A stretch of 64,000 bases of DNA, taken from positions 1,697,501-1,761,500 of the forward strand of contig NZ_CP029257.1 in the NCBI RefSeq assembly GCF_024399415.1. Direction: 5' to 3'. A program made the position numbers and the translations under genes. Positions within the stretch are counted from its first letter, which is position 1. Each line of letters opens with the position of its first letter. Source of the DNA: Streptococcus oralis (GTDB lineage: Bacteria > Bacillota > Bacilli > Lactobacillales > Streptococcaceae). The notes under the pieces are model-generated. The model did no database searches. It worked only from the letters and a program-made list of their open reading frames with translations, and had not been told where the DNA came from. Positions 19,467 to 29,856 of the stretch are shown here, piece by piece.

Positions 19467-20203
19467 CACAACCAATCCTTGAAATCAAACACCTCAAAAA
19501 ATCCTATGGGCAAAACGAAGTGCTAAAAGATATTTCCCTCACCGTCCATAAAGGAGAGGTTATTTCCATCATCGGGAGCTCAGGAAGCGGAAAATCAACC
19601 TTCCTTCGTTCAATTAATTTACTCGAAACACCTACAGAGGGAGAGATTCTCTATCGAGGAGAAAATGTCTTAGAAAAAGGCTATAACCTCACCCATTATC
19701 GTGAAAAACTCGGTATGGTTTTCCAATCTTTCAATCTCTTTGAAAATCTGAATGTCCTCGAAAATACAATCGTCGCTCAGACGATTGTCCTTAAACGTGA
19801 TCACTCTGAAGCCGAAAAAATTGCCAAAGAGAATCTCGAAAAAGTTGGCATGGGAGAACGTTACTGGCAAGCCAAGCCGAAGCAACTTTCAGGTGGGCAG
19901 AAACAACGCGTGGCTATCGCCCGCGCACTCTCCATGAATCCTGATGCCATTCTCTTCGATGAACCAACATCTGCCCTTGACCCAGAAATGGTCGGAGAAG
20001 TTCTCAAAATTATGCAAGATTTGGCTCAAGAAGGCTTGACCATGATCGTCGTAACCCACGAAATGGAATTCGCTCGCGATGTCTCTCACCGTGTCATCTT
20101 TATGGATAAGGGCGTCATTGCTGAAGAAGGCAAACCAGAAGAACTCTTCACGAACCCTAAAGAAGAACGAACAAAAGAATTTCTTCAACGTTATCTCAGC
20201 TAA
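19463..20203 (+). CDS. Amino-acid ABC transporter, ATP-binding protein
   Basis: A 246-residue ATPase of the polar amino-acid uptake family (GlnQ/HisP type). Walker A is [15 protein letters not shown] (about residues 36-50), the signature [15 protein letters not shown] (about 141), Walker [14 protein letters not shown] (about 163) and the switch His in VVTHEME. It partners the fused binding/permease protein encoded immediately upstream (four-base ATGA overlap), giving a complete importer from two polypeptides. A strong terminator follows. Confidence 0.95.
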   Translation: MTQPILEIKHLKKSYGQNEVLKDISLTVHKGEVISIIGSSGSGKSTFLRSINLLETPTEGEILYRGENVLEKGYNLTHYREKLGMVFQSFNLFENLNVLENTIVAQTIVLKRDHSEAEKIAKENLEKVGMGERYWQAKPKQLSGGQKQRVAIARALSMNPDAILFDEPTSALDPEMVGEVLKIMQDLAQEGLTMIVVTHEMEFARDVSHRVIFMDKGVIAEEGKPEELFTNPKEERTKEFLQRYLS

Positions 20204-20205
20204 TA

Positions 20206-20238
20206 AACAAAGACTGCATTCTTTATGCAGTCTTTGTT
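20206..20238 (+). terminator. Terminator of the amino-acid transporter operon
   Basis: A perfect 14-pair stem (AACAAAGACTGCAT / ATGCAGTCTTTGTT), five-base loop. Confidence 0.93.
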
Positions 20239-20254
20239 ATTTGTAATTGTAAAG

Positions 20255-20283
20255 AAAAGGCAGACTCGACTCAGGAATCTGCC
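20255..20283 (-). terminator. Terminator of the 71-codon gene
   Basis: On the minus strand GGCAGATTC pairs with GAGTCTGCC, seven-base loop, followed by TTTTC. Confidence 0.8.
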
Positions 20284-20295
20284 TGTGACCACAGT

Positions 20296-20511
20296 TTAAT
20301 CTTCAAATTTTTCATGATTTTTTTCATAGAAATCGATTAAACCAAGAGCTGTTTCAAATGAAATATTTTTAACTTTTGCGCGTCCTTGTGCTAGAGCAAT
20401 GATAGACATTTCACGCGCATTCGTTTCTTTAGAGATACGGTAGCCTGTGATTTTCTTATCACGAACCCAGCCAACAACTGCTTCTACTTTTTCAAAGTTC
20501 GACTTAGCCAT
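20296..20511 (-). CDS. Small putative helix-turn-helix protein
   Basis: A 71-residue acidic protein. The order of predicted helices and the pattern GYRISKETNAREMSIIALAQ resemble a minimal XRE/lambda-repressor-like helix-turn-helix, but no family is confidently recognised. It has a clean AGGAG ribosome site and one of the strongest promoters in the window (TTGACA-17-TACAAT). A palindrome overlaps that -10, as expected for autoregulation by a small DNA-binding protein. A similar hypothetical gene occurs beside the amino-acid transporter in pneumococcus, as far as I recall. Confidence 0.8.
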   Translation of the reverse strand: MAKSNFEKVEAVVGWVRDKKITGYRISKETNAREMSIIALAQGRAKVKNISFETALGLIDFYEKNHEKFED

Positions 20512-20533
20512 GTTCTTCTCCTAAATTATTCTT

Positions 20534-20573
20534 TACAATACTTAATTGTATACGTTTTTATTTCATTTGTCAA
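20534..20573 (-). promoter_or_regulatory. Near-consensus promoter with palindrome over the -10
   Basis: TTGACA (20568-20573), 17 bases and TACAAT (20545-20550). The palindrome TACAAT-TAAGT-ATTGTA (20534-20550) includes the -10 hexamer as its left arm on the minus strand, so a bound dimer would block polymerase. Confidence 0.75.
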
Positions 20574-20617
20574 TAAAAAAACATATATACGTCGTAACTA
20601 TATTATTCTGCATATTT

Positions 20618-21514
20618 TTATTTGGCTTTTAAAGCCGATAATATATGAGTTCTTATGTCCTCGACTCCATTAGGATTCGCTGGTAGGAAGATTGTATTAT
20701 TACCCTCTTTATCTGCAAAATTATTCAACGTATCTAAATACTGGTTCGTTAATAGGATAGACATGATTTGTTCTTCAGTTAGCTCAACATTGGCTCCCTT
20801 TAACTCTTGGATAGAATCAGCTAGTCCGTCAACAATTGCTTTACGCTGCTCTGCAATCCCTACACCATGTAGGCGATCTTTTTCTGCTTCTGCTTCTGCT
20901 GCGGTCACGATTTTAATCTTATCTGCTTCAGCAAGTTCTTGCGCCGCAACTCTCTTACGTTGAGCCGCGTTAATTTCATTCATTGATTGTTTTACTTCAG
21001 CATCAGGTTCAACCTTAGTAATCAGCGTTTTGACAATGATATACCCATATGTAGACATTTCTTCCGCTACTTGTTTTTGAACTTCTAAGGCGATTTCATC
21101 TTTTTTCTCAAACAACTCATCTAGGGTTAACTTCGGTACTGATGAACGCAAAGCATCTTCAATATAGGATTTGATCTGGGCTTCTGGACGCATCAATTTA
21201 TAATAGGCATCTGTGACATTGTTTTCATTTACTCGATACTGAGTTGCTACATTCATCGTTACAAATACATTATCTTGCGTCTTTGTCTCTACAACAATCT
21301 CACTTTGCAACAAGCGTAGTTGAACTCTTGCTGCAATCCTATCAATCCCAAAAGGAGCTCGTAAATGAATACCACTATTGCTCAATTTTTGGTATTTACC
21401 AAAGCGTTCTATGATAGCGACAGATTGTTGTCGAACCACATACACAGAACTAACCATAATCACTGATGCAATTACCACTAAAAACAATAAAACAAGTAAA
21501 ATTTGTAAAACCAT
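20618..21514 (-). CDS. SPFH/band 7 (stomatin/prohibitin-like) membrane protein
   Basis: A 298-residue protein with one N-terminal transmembrane anchor (ILLVLLFLVVIASVIMVSSV). An SPFH domain follows (about 28-190; VYVVRQQSVAIIERFGKY, LRAPFGIDRIAARVQLRL). An Ala/Glu-rich coiled-coil segment is next (ELAEADKIKIVTAAEAEAEK). Such proteins oligomerise into membrane scaffolds linked to protease and lipid-domain organisation. No NfeD partner is adjacent. The start is preceded by GGGGGAG, and an extended -10 (TGCTATAAT) is at 21541-21549. Confidence 0.93.
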   Translation of the reverse strand: MVLQILLVLLFLVVIASVIMVSSVYVVRQQSVAIIERFGKYQKLSNSGIHLRAPFGIDRIAARVQLRLLQSEIVVETKTQDNVFVTMNVATQYRVNENNVTDAYYKLMRPEAQIKSYIEDALRSSVPKLTLDELFEKKDEIALEVQKQVAEEMSTYGYIIVKTLITKVEPDAEVKQSMNEINAAQRKRVAAQELAEADKIKIVTAAEAEAEKDRLHGVGIAEQRKAIVDGLADSIQELKGANVELTEEQIMSILLTNQYLDTLNNFADKEGNNTIFLPANPNGVEDIRTHILSALKAK

Positions 21515-21540
21515 GGGAATCTCCCCCTTTCGTCACCCTC

Positions 21541-21549
21541 ATTATAGCA
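21541..21549 (-). promoter_or_regulatory. Promoter of the SPFH gene, extended -10
   Basis: TGCTATAAT on the minus strand, with a poor -35. It lies between ilvA and the SPFH gene, so the latter need not depend on ilv transcription. Confidence 0.55.
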
Positions 21550-21596
21550 CCATCATTACCATTACGCAAATAATATGATAATAATTTTATTTTAGC

Positions 21597-22847
21597 TTAA
21601 ACTAGCATATTGTACAACGTTTCGTTCCCATTCAAATTAATATAAGATGGGTCAAACTTTTCCATTCGATGAATCAATCCAGCATAGTCATGCTTATTGG
21701 CAAGGGCTACCCCAATCAAGACAGGGCCTGTCCCCTTGCTTGCTCGTTTGATATATTCAAAACGAGTGATGTCATCATTTGGCCCCAAAATGTCATTTAC
21801 AAACTCTCGTAGAGCTCCTGGACGTTGTGGGAAATTCACTACAAAGTAATGCTTGATTCCATCGTAAATCAAGGCACGTTCTTCCATCTCTGGCATGCGG
21901 TTGATATCGTTATTGCCCCCAGAAATGATACAACAAATCGTCTTGCCTTTGATATAATCTGATAAAACTTCCAAGGCTGCAACGCTGGCAGCTCCGGCTG
22001 GTTCTGCTACAATTCCTTGTTTGGAATAAAGATCAATCAAGGTTTCAGAAATCAATCCCTCGTCCACCCCAATCAGCGTTTCAACATTCTTACGAGTCGC
22101 TTCATAGGTTAATTGTCCAACCTTTTGTACGGCTATCCCATCAGCAAACTTATCAATTTCTTTGAGCTTAACTGGTCCCCCAGCTTCAAAGGCTGCTTTC
22201 ATAGAGCGAGCACCATTAGCTTCTACTCCGATCACTTCAATGGTCGGGTTGGTTTCCTTGATGTAAGTTGAAACACCGGCAATCAATCCGCCACCACCTA
22301 CTGGTACAAGTACTGTATCAAAATCAATAGACTCTTTACGGGCTTCTTCAAGAATCTCATAGGCTACAGTCCCTTGACCAGCCTGAACATGCGCATCATC
22401 AAAAGGATCGATGAAGGTGCGGTTTTCTGTCAATGTAAATTCTTGTGCTGCCTTAGCAGAAGCATCAAATGTATCCCCAACCAACTTGATTGTCACGAAC
22501 TCTCCACCGAAAAAGCGAACCTGCCCAATCTTTTGTTGCGGTGTTGTGATGGGCATAAAGATCGTTGCAGGAATCTTCATCTCATTACAAGTATAGGCGA
22601 CACCTTGAGCGTGATTTCCCGCAGAGGCACAGACTACACCACGCTCGCGTTCTTCTTTTGATAGTTGAGAAATGGCATAATAGGCTCCACGAATTTTAAA
22701 AGAGCGAACTCGTTGCGCATTCTCCTTTTTGAGATAAATCTTTGCTTGGTATTTTTCTGATAAATAATGATCATATTCTAGTGGTGTATCAACTACTACA
22801 CCACTCAAAACTTTGTGGGCTTTCACCACATCTGTTGCACTTAGCAT
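21597..22847 (-). CDS. ilvA: Threonine ammonia-lyase (threonine dehydratase), biosynthetic
   Basis: A PLP enzyme that deaminates threonine to 2-oxobutyrate, the first step of isoleucine synthesis. The PLP lysine lies in the motif RVRSFKIRGAYYAIS (about residues 47-61) and the phosphate-binding glycine loop is VGGGGLIAG (about 183). The 416-residue length indicates the shorter form with a single C-terminal ACT-like regulatory domain (about 335-416). The start follows GAGGAGG. It lies downstream of ilvC, from which a terminator at 22876 partly separates it. Confidence 0.96.
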   Translation of the reverse strand: MLSATDVVKAHKVLSGVVVDTPLEYDHYLSEKYQAKIYLKKENAQRVRSFKIRGAYYAISQLSKEERERGVVCASAGNHAQGVAYTCNEMKIPATIFMPITTPQQKIGQVRFFGGEFVTIKLVGDTFDASAKAAQEFTLTENRTFIDPFDDAHVQAGQGTVAYEILEEARKESIDFDTVLVPVGGGGLIAGVSTYIKETNPTIEVIGVEANGARSMKAAFEAGGPVKLKEIDKFADGIAVQKVGQLTYEATRKNVETLIGVDEGLISETLIDLYSKQGIVAEPAGAASVAALEVLSDYIKGKTICCIISGGNNDINRMPEMEERALIYDGIKHYFVVNFPQRPGALREFVNDILGPNDDITRFEYIKRASKGTGPVLIGVALANKHDYAGLIHRMEKFDPSYINLNGNETLYNMLV

Positions 22848-22875
22848 TGTCTCCTCCTCAAATACTTTTCAAGAT

Positions 22876-22903
22876 AAAAAACGAGTTAGGTACCCCCAAC
22901 TCG
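22876..22903 (-). terminator. Terminator or attenuator between ilvC and ilvA
   Basis: The stem CGAGTT / AACTCG with a ten-base loop is followed by TTTTTT. The short stem suggests partial read-through into ilvA, for which I found no separate promoter. Confidence 0.75.
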
Positions 22904-22926
22904 CCTTCTGTCTCTCTTTACAAGAA

Positions 22927-24006
<1,080 letters not shown>

Positions 24007-24012
24007 TTATTT

Positions 24013-24041
24013 TTATACTCAATGAAAATCAAAGAGTATTA
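24013..24041 (-). repeat. Miniature BOX-derived inverted repeat at the ilvN stop codon
   Basis: On the minus strand it reads TAATACTC, then TTTGATTTTCATTGAGTATAA. This is the outer tip of boxA joined directly to the outer end of boxC, with all internal modules missing. ATACTC and GAGTAT are its inverted termini. The TAA at its edge is the ilvN stop codon. Confidence 0.8.
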
Positions 24042-24515
24042 ATCGCGGGTAAAACCAGTTGCACCCGTACGAGCGATATTTTTAATACCATATGGTCGAA
24101 TCACTCGCAATAAAGCTTCACTCTTTTCAGCATTTCCAGTCATCTGGATGGTGATTGAGCTTGGAGCCACATCTACTACTGTTGCACGGAAAGGTTGGAT
24201 AATGGCCAAGATTTCTGCACGCTTTTCAGCAGGAGCAGATACCTTTACCAAGATAACTTCTCTTTCCAAGTGTGGTTTATCTGTGATATCTCGAATGCGA
24301 ATCACATCAATCTGACGATTGAGCTGTTTAATGATTTGCTCTACTTCATCATGAGAAGCTACATCAATAATGATGGTGATACGTGATACATTGGGGTTCT
24401 CTGTCGCACCAACTGAGATACTCTCAATATTGACTTGACGACGAGAAAGGACACCTGTAAAACGATTCAAGACTCCTGAACGGTTTTGCAATCTAGCTGT
24501 TAACATTCTACGCAT
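24039..24515 (-). CDS. ilvN: Acetolactate synthase, regulatory (small) subunit
   Basis: A 158-residue subunit that stimulates IlvB and confers valine feedback inhibition. The N-terminal ACT domain is clear (LTARLQNRSGVLNRFTGVLS; ISVGATENPNVSRITI), and the C-terminal small-subunit domain follows. It overlaps ilvB by eight bases, indicating translational coupling. It ends FTRD and its stop codon is the first triplet of a mini-BOX sequence. Confidence 0.97.
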   Translation of the reverse strand: MRRMLTARLQNRSGVLNRFTGVLSRRQVNIESISVGATENPNVSRITIIIDVASHDEVEQIIKQLNRQIDVIRIRDITDKPHLEREVILVKVSAPAEKRAEILAIIQPFRATVVDVAPSSITIQMTGNAEKSEALLRVIRPYGIKNIARTGATGFTRD

Positions 24516-26208
24516 GGAACTTCACCCCCAACATCTCATGATTGCTCTTACCAGCTGGTACCATCGGTAAGACCTGTTCCTTACGAGAAATGTCCACCTC
24601 GATAAACATGGGCACATCCTCTAGAATGACTTCTAGATCCTTCTCTATCGTCTCTGGATTATCAAATTTATAGTTTTTGATGCCGTAAGCCTGTGCCATC
24701 AGCTGGAAGTCAGGAAGTGTATCAAAGACTGACTCTGACGTTCTACCTTCATAGAAGGATTCCTGCCACTGGCGAACCATTCCTAGTGAGTGGTTATTCA
24801 ACATGACAACCTTAATCGGAACTTTGTAGATATTTAGGATAGCTAGCTCTTGGTTGGTCATTTGGAAGCCACCATCACCGACAAAAAGGATAACCTCTTT
24901 TTCTGGATTGGCAATTTTGGCACCAATAGCTGCAGGAACTCCGAAGCCCATGGTACCCAAGCCACCTGAAGTTACCAATTGACGTTCATTCTGATATGGG
25001 TAATACTGAGCTGTCCACATTTGGTGTTGCCCTACGTCAGTTACAACAATGGCATCTCCATTCGTCAACTCACCGATGCGTTCAATAACAGCCTGAGGTT
25101 GAACCACACGTTCTTTCTTGTCATAAGAACGAACGCGGTTCTTGTCTTTAGTGACTTTTTCAATCCACTTTTCAGTATTGTTATGAACAGTTGGCTCTGC
25201 CAACAACATCTGCAAGGCTTTCTTAGCATCCCCCACTACAGGAATATCTGCACTGATAATCTTGCCAATCTCAGCTGGATCAATATCGATATGAGCAACC
25301 TTAGCATTTTTAGCAAAGGTCTTAGGATTCCCCGTCAAGCGGTCATCGAAACGACAACCAATACTAATCATAAAGTCTGCTTCAGTCATTGCAATGTTGG
25401 CTGCGAAAGAGCCGTGCATTCCTCCCATTCCTAGGAAAAGCGGATGGCTTGTTGCAATGGTACCTTGCCCCAAAAGACTAGTGACTACTGGAATTTGGTA
25501 ACGTTCAGCAAATTCATTGAGCTCCTTAGAAGCTTCTGCATAGCTGATACCACCACCTGCTAACAAAACCGGTTTCTTGGCTTTTGACAATTGCTTCAAG
25601 ATTTTCTTGATTTGCATGTCATTTGGATCAAGCGTCGGTTGGTAACTTGGTAAATTCACCTCTGGTGAATAGATGAAATCTGTCTCTAGAGCTGATACAT
25701 CCTTTGGCAAGTCAATCACAACTGGACCTGGACGACCTGTCGTTGCGATATGCACGGCTTCCGTTATGATACGGGGAATATCTGCTGTCTCACGGACTTG
25801 GTAATTGTACTTGGTAATGGGCATGGTAATACCTACGATATCTGCCTCCTGAAAGGCATCCTTCCCAATTCCAGCTCGCGCAACCTGACCTGTAAAAACC
25901 AAAAGGGGAACGCTATCGCTCATGGCATCTGCAATCCCTGTAATGGCATTTGTTGCTCCCGGCCCACTCGTGACGACGGCAACGCCCAACTTTCCAGTTG
26001 ATTTGGCATATCCTTCAGCTTCGTGCAAACAACCTTGCTCATGGCGTCCCAAGATGTGGCGAATGCCTTTAAAATTGTATATCGCATCATACAAAGGTAA
26101 GACCGCACCACCAGGATAACCAAAAATGGTATCAATCCCTAAGTCCCGAAGTGTTTCCAAAACTAGGTCCGACCCCGTCTTAGGAGATTCTAAACTGATT
26201 TTCTCCAT
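24508..26208 (-). CDS. ilvB: Acetolactate synthase, catalytic (large) subunit
   Basis: A thiamine-diphosphate enzyme that makes acetolactate or acetohydroxybutyrate. At 566 residues with the start at MEKISLESPKTG, which has an AAAGGGGAA ribosome site, the length is normal; an upstream in-frame start would add 15 unlikely residues. The catalytic glutamate lies in GRHEQGCLHEAEGYA. The ThDP/Mg motif is GDGGFQMTNQELAIL then NNHSLGMVRQWQ. It is the first gene of ilvB-ilvN-ilvC(-ilvA) and sits behind a CodY box. Confidence 0.97.
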   Translation of the reverse strand: MEKISLESPKTGSDLVLETLRDLGIDTIFGYPGGAVLPLYDAIYNFKGIRHILGRHEQGCLHEAEGYAKSTGKLGVAVVTSGPGATNAITGIADAMSDSVPLLVFTGQVARAGIGKDAFQEADIVGITMPITKYNYQVRETADIPRIITEAVHIATTGRPGPVVIDLPKDVSALETDFIYSPEVNLPSYQPTLDPNDMQIKKILKQLSKAKKPVLLAGGGISYAEASKELNEFAERYQIPVVTSLLGQGTIATSHPLFLGMGGMHGSFAANIAMTEADFMISIGCRFDDRLTGNPKTFAKNAKVAHIDIDPAEIGKIISADIPVVGDAKKALQMLLAEPTVHNNTEKWIEKVTKDKNRVRSYDKKERVVQPQAVIERIGELTNGDAIVVTDVGQHQMWTAQYYPYQNERQLVTSGGLGTMGFGVPAAIGAKIANPEKEVILFVGDGGFQMTNQELAILNIYKVPIKVVMLNNHSLGMVRQWQESFYEGRTSESVFDTLPDFQLMAQAYGIKNYKFDNPETIEKDLEVILEDVPMFIEVDISRKEQVLPMVPAGKSNHEMLGVKFHA

Positions 26209-26248
26209 TATTCCCCTTTCTCTTCTCTTAAAAAAATAGCTTGTTACT

Positions 26249-26303
26249 ATCATACCATTTTTTCAAAAATTTTCAAGGCAAAAGAGTCAATTTTCTGAAT
26301 TTT
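26249..26303 (-). promoter_or_regulatory. ilvB promoter with CodY box
   Basis: TTGAAA (26271-26276), 16 bases and TATGAT (26249-26254) with TGG before it. The sequence AAAATTCAGAAAATT (26289-26303, minus strand) matches the CodY consensus AATTTTCWGAAAATT at 13 of 15 positions and lies just upstream of the -35. CodY with branched-chain amino acids represses ilv genes in related bacteria. Confidence 0.8.
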
Positions 26304-26457
26304 CTATCTAAAAGTGTATTTATGAATCTTTTCCTCATTTTTATTAAGTTTTCTACGGAATTAGGAAGCTTTATTTACTTTAATTTATCAAATTAGAATA
26401 TTTTCTTTCTGGGTAAAATTAGTAACTCTATCACTTAGCGACCAAATTCGTATACTA

Positions 26458-26476
26458 TATTCATCAAAAATGAATA
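26458..26476. promoter_or_regulatory. Inverted repeat between fusA and ilvB
   Basis: TATTCAT-CAAAA-ATGAATA, perfect seven-base arms, immediately downstream of the fusA terminator. It has no T run. The role is unknown; it lies about 200 bases upstream of the ilvB promoter. Confidence 0.4.
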
Positions 26477-26484
26477 GTTAAAGA

Positions 26485-26514
26485 CAAAAAAGGAAGCCAC
26501 TAAGTGACTTCCTT
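26485..26514 (-). terminator. fusA terminator
   Basis: On the minus strand GGAAGTCAC pairs with GTGGCTTCC, followed by TTTTTT. Confidence 0.88.
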
Positions 26515-26530
26515 CTAGAGTGAGGACTGA

Positions 26531-28612
26531 TTAGTCTTCACCTTTGTTTTTCTTGATGATTTCTTCTTGTACTGACTTAGGTACATCTTCGTAGTGGTCA
26601 AATACCATCATGAATGTACCACGTCCTTGAGATGCTGAACGAAGAACTGTTGCATAACCGAACATTTCAGCAAGTGGAACGTAAGCACGAACGATTTGGC
26701 TGTTACCGTGTGCTTCCATACCATCTACACGTCCACGACGAGCAGTCACGTGACCCATAACATCACCAAGGTTTTCTTCTGGAACAGTGATGGTTACAAG
26801 CATCATTGGTTCAAGGATAGCTGGTTGTGCTGATTTAGCAGCTTCTTTAAGGGCAAGTGAAGCCGCGATCTTGAAGGCAGTTTCAGATGAGTCGACATCG
26901 TGGTATGAACCATCGTAAAGTTTAGCTTTAACGTCAACCATTGGGTAACCTGCAAGAACACCGTTAGCCATAGATTCTACCAAACCTTTTTCAACCGCTG
27001 GGATAAATTCACGAGGAACCACACCACCGACGATTGCGTTTTCGAATTCGAATCCTTTACCTTCTTCGTTTGGAGTAAATTCAATCCATACATCACCGAA
27101 TTGACCTTTACCACCAGACTGACGTTTGAAGAATCCACGTGCTTGAGTAGAAGCACGGAATGTTTCACGGTAAGATACTTGAGGAGCACCTACGTTCGCT
27201 TCAACTTTAAACTCACGACGCATACGGTCAACAAGGACATCAAGGTGAAGTTCACCCATACCAGAGATAACTGTTTCACCAGTTTCAACGTTAGTTTCAA
27301 CGCGGAAAGTTGGATCTTCTTCAGCCAATTTTTGAAGGGCGATACCCATCTTATCTTGGTCAGCTTTAGATTTTGGCTCAACCATCAATTGGATAACTGG
27401 TTCTGGAACGTTGATTGACTCAAGGATGATTTTAGCTTTTTCATCTGTCAATGAGTCACCAGTTGTAGTATCTTTCAAACCAACGGCAGCAGCGATATCA
27501 CCTGAGTAAACAGTGTCGATTTCTTGACGGCTGTTAGCGTGCATTTGAAGGATACGTCCGATACGTTCACGTTTACCTTTAGAAGTGTTCAATACGTATG
27601 AACCTGATTGAAGAACACCTGAGTATACACGGAAGAATGTCAAACGACCTACGAATGGGTCAGTCATGATCTTGAAGGCAAGAGCTGCGAATGGCTCATC
27701 ATCAGATGCTGGACGAGTTTCTTCTTCGTCTGTATCTGGGTTGATACCTTTGATTGCTGGGATATCAAGTGGGCTTGGAAGGTAGTCGATAACCGCATCA
27801 AGCATCAATTGAACACCCTTGTTCTTGAAGGCAGAACCACACAATACTGGGAAGAATTCAACGTTGATAGTTGCTTTACGGATAGCAGCTTTCAATTCTT
27901 CGTTAGTGATTTCTTCACCTTCAAGGTATTTCATCATCAAGTCTTCATCAGTTTCAGCAACTGCTTCAACCAATTTTTCACGGTATTCTTGTGCTTGCTC
28001 AAGGTATTCAGCTGGAATATCTTCTTCAAGGATATCTGTACCAAGATCGTTAGTATAGATTTCAGCTTTCATCTTGATCAAGTCGATGATACCGCGGAAG
28101 TCATCTTCAGCACCGATTGGCAATTGGATTGGGTGTGCGTTTGCTTGAAGACGGTCGTGAAGTGTGCTTACAGAGTAAAGGAAGTCAGCACCGATTTTGT
28201 CCATTTTGTTGGCAAATACGATACGTGGAACTCCGTATTCAGTTGCTTGACGCCAAACTGTTTCAGTTTGAGGCTCAACACCTGATTGTGAGTCAAGAAC
28301 AGTAACCGCACCATCCAATACACGAAGAGAACGTTGTACTTCGATTGTGAAGTCCACGTGTCCTGGTGTGTCGATGATGTTTACACGGTGGTTATTCCAT
28401 TGAGCTGTTGTCGCAGCAGAAGTGATAGTGATACCACGTTCTTGCTCTTGCTCCATCCAGTCCATTTGTGACGCACCTTCGTGAGTTTCACCGATTTTGT
28501 GGATTTTACCAGTGTAGTAAAGAATACGCTCAGTAGTTGTTGTTTTACCGGCATCGACGTGAGCCATGATACCGATATTACGAGTTTTTTCAAGTGAAAA
28601 TTCGCGTGCCAT
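26531..28612 (-). CDS. fusA: Elongation factor G
   Basis: The translational GTPase that drives tRNA-mRNA translocation and, with RRF, ribosome recycling. The protein has 693 residues. The G1 motif is [14 protein letters not shown] (about 17-30), G2/G3 include [11 protein letters not shown] and DTPGHVDFT, and G4 is NKMD. Domains II-V follow in normal order. The ribosome site is AGGAGA. Unlike the classical single str transcript, a terminator (28668) and an extended -10 promoter (28650) separate it from rpsG. Confidence 0.98.
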   Translation of the reverse strand: MAREFSLEKTRNIGIMAHVDAGKTTTTERILYYTGKIHKIGETHEGASQMDWMEQEQERGITITSAATTAQWNNHRVNIIDTPGHVDFTIEVQRSLRVLDGAVTVLDSQSGVEPQTETVWRQATEYGVPRIVFANKMDKIGADFLYSVSTLHDRLQANAHPIQLPIGAEDDFRGIIDLIKMKAEIYTNDLGTDILEEDIPAEYLEQAQEYREKLVEAVAETDEDLMMKYLEGEEITNEELKAAIRKATINVEFFPVLCGSAFKNKGVQLMLDAVIDYLPSPLDIPAIKGINPDTDEEETRPASDDEPFAALAFKIMTDPFVGRLTFFRVYSGVLQSGSYVLNTSKGKRERIGRILQMHANSRQEIDTVYSGDIAAAVGLKDTTTGDSLTDEKAKIILESINVPEPVIQLMVEPKSKADQDKMGIALQKLAEEDPTFRVETNVETGETVISGMGELHLDVLVDRMRREFKVEANVGAPQVSYRETFRASTQARGFFKRQSGGKGQFGDVWIEFTPNEEGKGFEFENAIVGGVVPREFIPAVEKGLVESMANGVLAGYPMVDVKAKLYDGSYHDVDSSETAFKIAASLALKEAAKSAQPAILEPMMLVTITVPEENLGDVMGHVTARRGRVDGMEAHGNSQIVRAYVPLAEMFGYATVLRSASQGRGTFMMVFDHYEDVPKSVQEEIIKKNKGED

Positions 28613-28649
28613 GAGGTTTGTTTCTCCTATTTATTTTAATTTCTATTCT

Positions 28650-28658
28650 ATTATAACA
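28650..28658 (-). promoter_or_regulatory. fusA promoter, extended -10
   Basis: TGTTATAAT on the minus strand, 37 bases upstream of the fusA start; poor -35. Confidence 0.6.
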
Positions 28659-28667
28659 CGATTTTAA

Positions 28668-28696
28668 TAAAAACGGATAGGCAGGACCTACCCGTT
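28668..28696 (-). terminator. Terminator between rpsG and fusA
   Basis: AACGGGTAGG pairs with CCTATCCGTT (one wobble), five-base loop, followed by TTTATT. Confidence 0.82.
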
Positions 28697-28723
28697 CTCA
28701 ATGTTTATCTTGTTTTTGTTGGT

Positions 28724-28745
28724 TTCAACTTGTAGACAAGTTGAA
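28724..28745. promoter_or_regulatory. Perfect hairpin in the rpsG-fusA spacer
   Basis: TTCAACTTG-TAGA-CAAGTTGAA has nine-base arms and a four-base loop. It lacks a T run on either side, so it is more likely an mRNA stability or processing element than a terminator. Confidence 0.5.
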
Positions 28746-28856
28746 TTGAACTCGGGCTAAAAGCTTGGAAAATAGATAAGCTTTCCTAGAATCTTTGATT
28801 CTGCGTCAAGCTTCCTAATTTTCAGTCGCTTTTTTAACGCCCTTAGTATCTTAACC

Positions 28857-29327
28857 TTACCAACGGAAGTGTGCGAAGGCACGGTTAGCTTCAGCCATAC
28901 GGTGAGTGTCTTCACGTTTCTTAACTGCTGCACCTGTGTTGTTCGCAGCATCCAAGATTTCTTTTGCAAGACGGTCTTGCATTGTGTGTTCACCACGAAG
29001 GCGAGCGATGGTTACCAACCAACGAAGTCCAAGTGTTGTACGGCGTTCTGGACGAACTTCAACTGGGACTTGGTAGTTAGATCCACCAACACGACGTGCA
29101 CGTACTTCAAGTACAGGCATGATGTTTTCCATAGCTGTTTCAAATACCTCAAGTGCATCGTTACCAGTAGCTTCTTTGATTTGCTCAAAAGCACCGTAAA
29201 CGATTGAAGCAGCTGTACCACGTTTACCATCAAGCATAACGCGGTTGATAAGACGAGTAACTAGTTGTGAATTGTAAAGCGGATCTGGCAATACGTCACG
29301 TTTTGGAGCTCTATTTTTACGACTCAT
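28857..29327 (-). CDS. rpsG: 30S ribosomal protein S7
   Basis: A primary 16S rRNA-binding protein of the 30S head, 156 residues, the normal length. Conserved stretches are [20 protein letters not shown], and [19 protein letters not shown]. It follows rpsL by 19 bases and is co-transcribed with it. Confidence 0.99.
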
Positions 29328-29346
29328 TTCTCTTTATCCCCTTTCC

Positions 29347-29760
29347 TTATGCTTTTGGACGTTTAGTACCGTATTTAGAACGGCCTTGTTTACGATCGTT
29401 AACACCTGCAGTATCAAGTGCACCACGGACGATATGGTAACGTACCCCAGGAAGGTCTTTTACACGTCCACCACGAAGAAGCACCACGCTGTGCTCTTGC
29501 AAGTTGTGTCCGATACCTGGGATGTAGGCAGTAACTTCGATAAGGTTGCTCAAACGTACACGAGCAAATTTACGAAGGGCAGAGTTAGGTTTTTTAGGTG
29601 TCATTGTTCCCACACGAGTTGCAACACCACGTTTTTGTGGTGAAGAAACGTTTGTTTGAACTTTTTTATGACTGTTGTAACCAACGTTCAAAGCTGGTGA
29701 TTTAGATTTTTCTACTTTTGATTTACGCGGTTTGCGAACCAATTGGTTAATTGTAGGCAT
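29347..29760 (-). CDS. rpsL: 30S ribosomal protein S12
   Basis: A decoding-centre protein of 137 residues. The classical streptomycin-resistance positions carry the wild-type lysines in [11 protein letters not shown] and [13 protein letters not shown], so the sequence predicts no S12-mediated resistance. It is first in the rpsL-rpsG transcript, behind a strong promoter and a structured leader of about 130 bases. Confidence 0.99.
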   Translation of the reverse strand: MPTINQLVRKPRKSKVEKSKSPALNVGYNSHKKVQTNVSSPQKRGVATRVGTMTPKKPNSALRKFARVRLSNLIEVTAYIPGIGHNLQEHSVVLLRGGRVKDLPGVRYHIVRGALDTAGVNDRKQGRSKYGTKRPKA

Positions 29761-29856
29761 CTACATTCTCCTGTGTTTTTTTATTTTTGGTGATGATACA
29801 CTTGGTGACAGCTACCATCTGTGTGTACTTTTGCAACATTTGTCAGCACGTCCCTG

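Noticed and set aside
26209..26303. T-box or leader-peptide attenuator for the ilv operon
   Set aside because: The leader between the promoter and ilvB is only about 35 bases, with no specifier loop, T-box motif or branched-chain codon run.
26445..26456. cin-box-like TACGAATT on the minus strand
   Set aside because: One mismatch to the consensus, but it lies about 240 bases from the nearest minus-strand start, lacks the usual T-rich -25 stretch, and ilvB has its own sigma-A promoter closer by.
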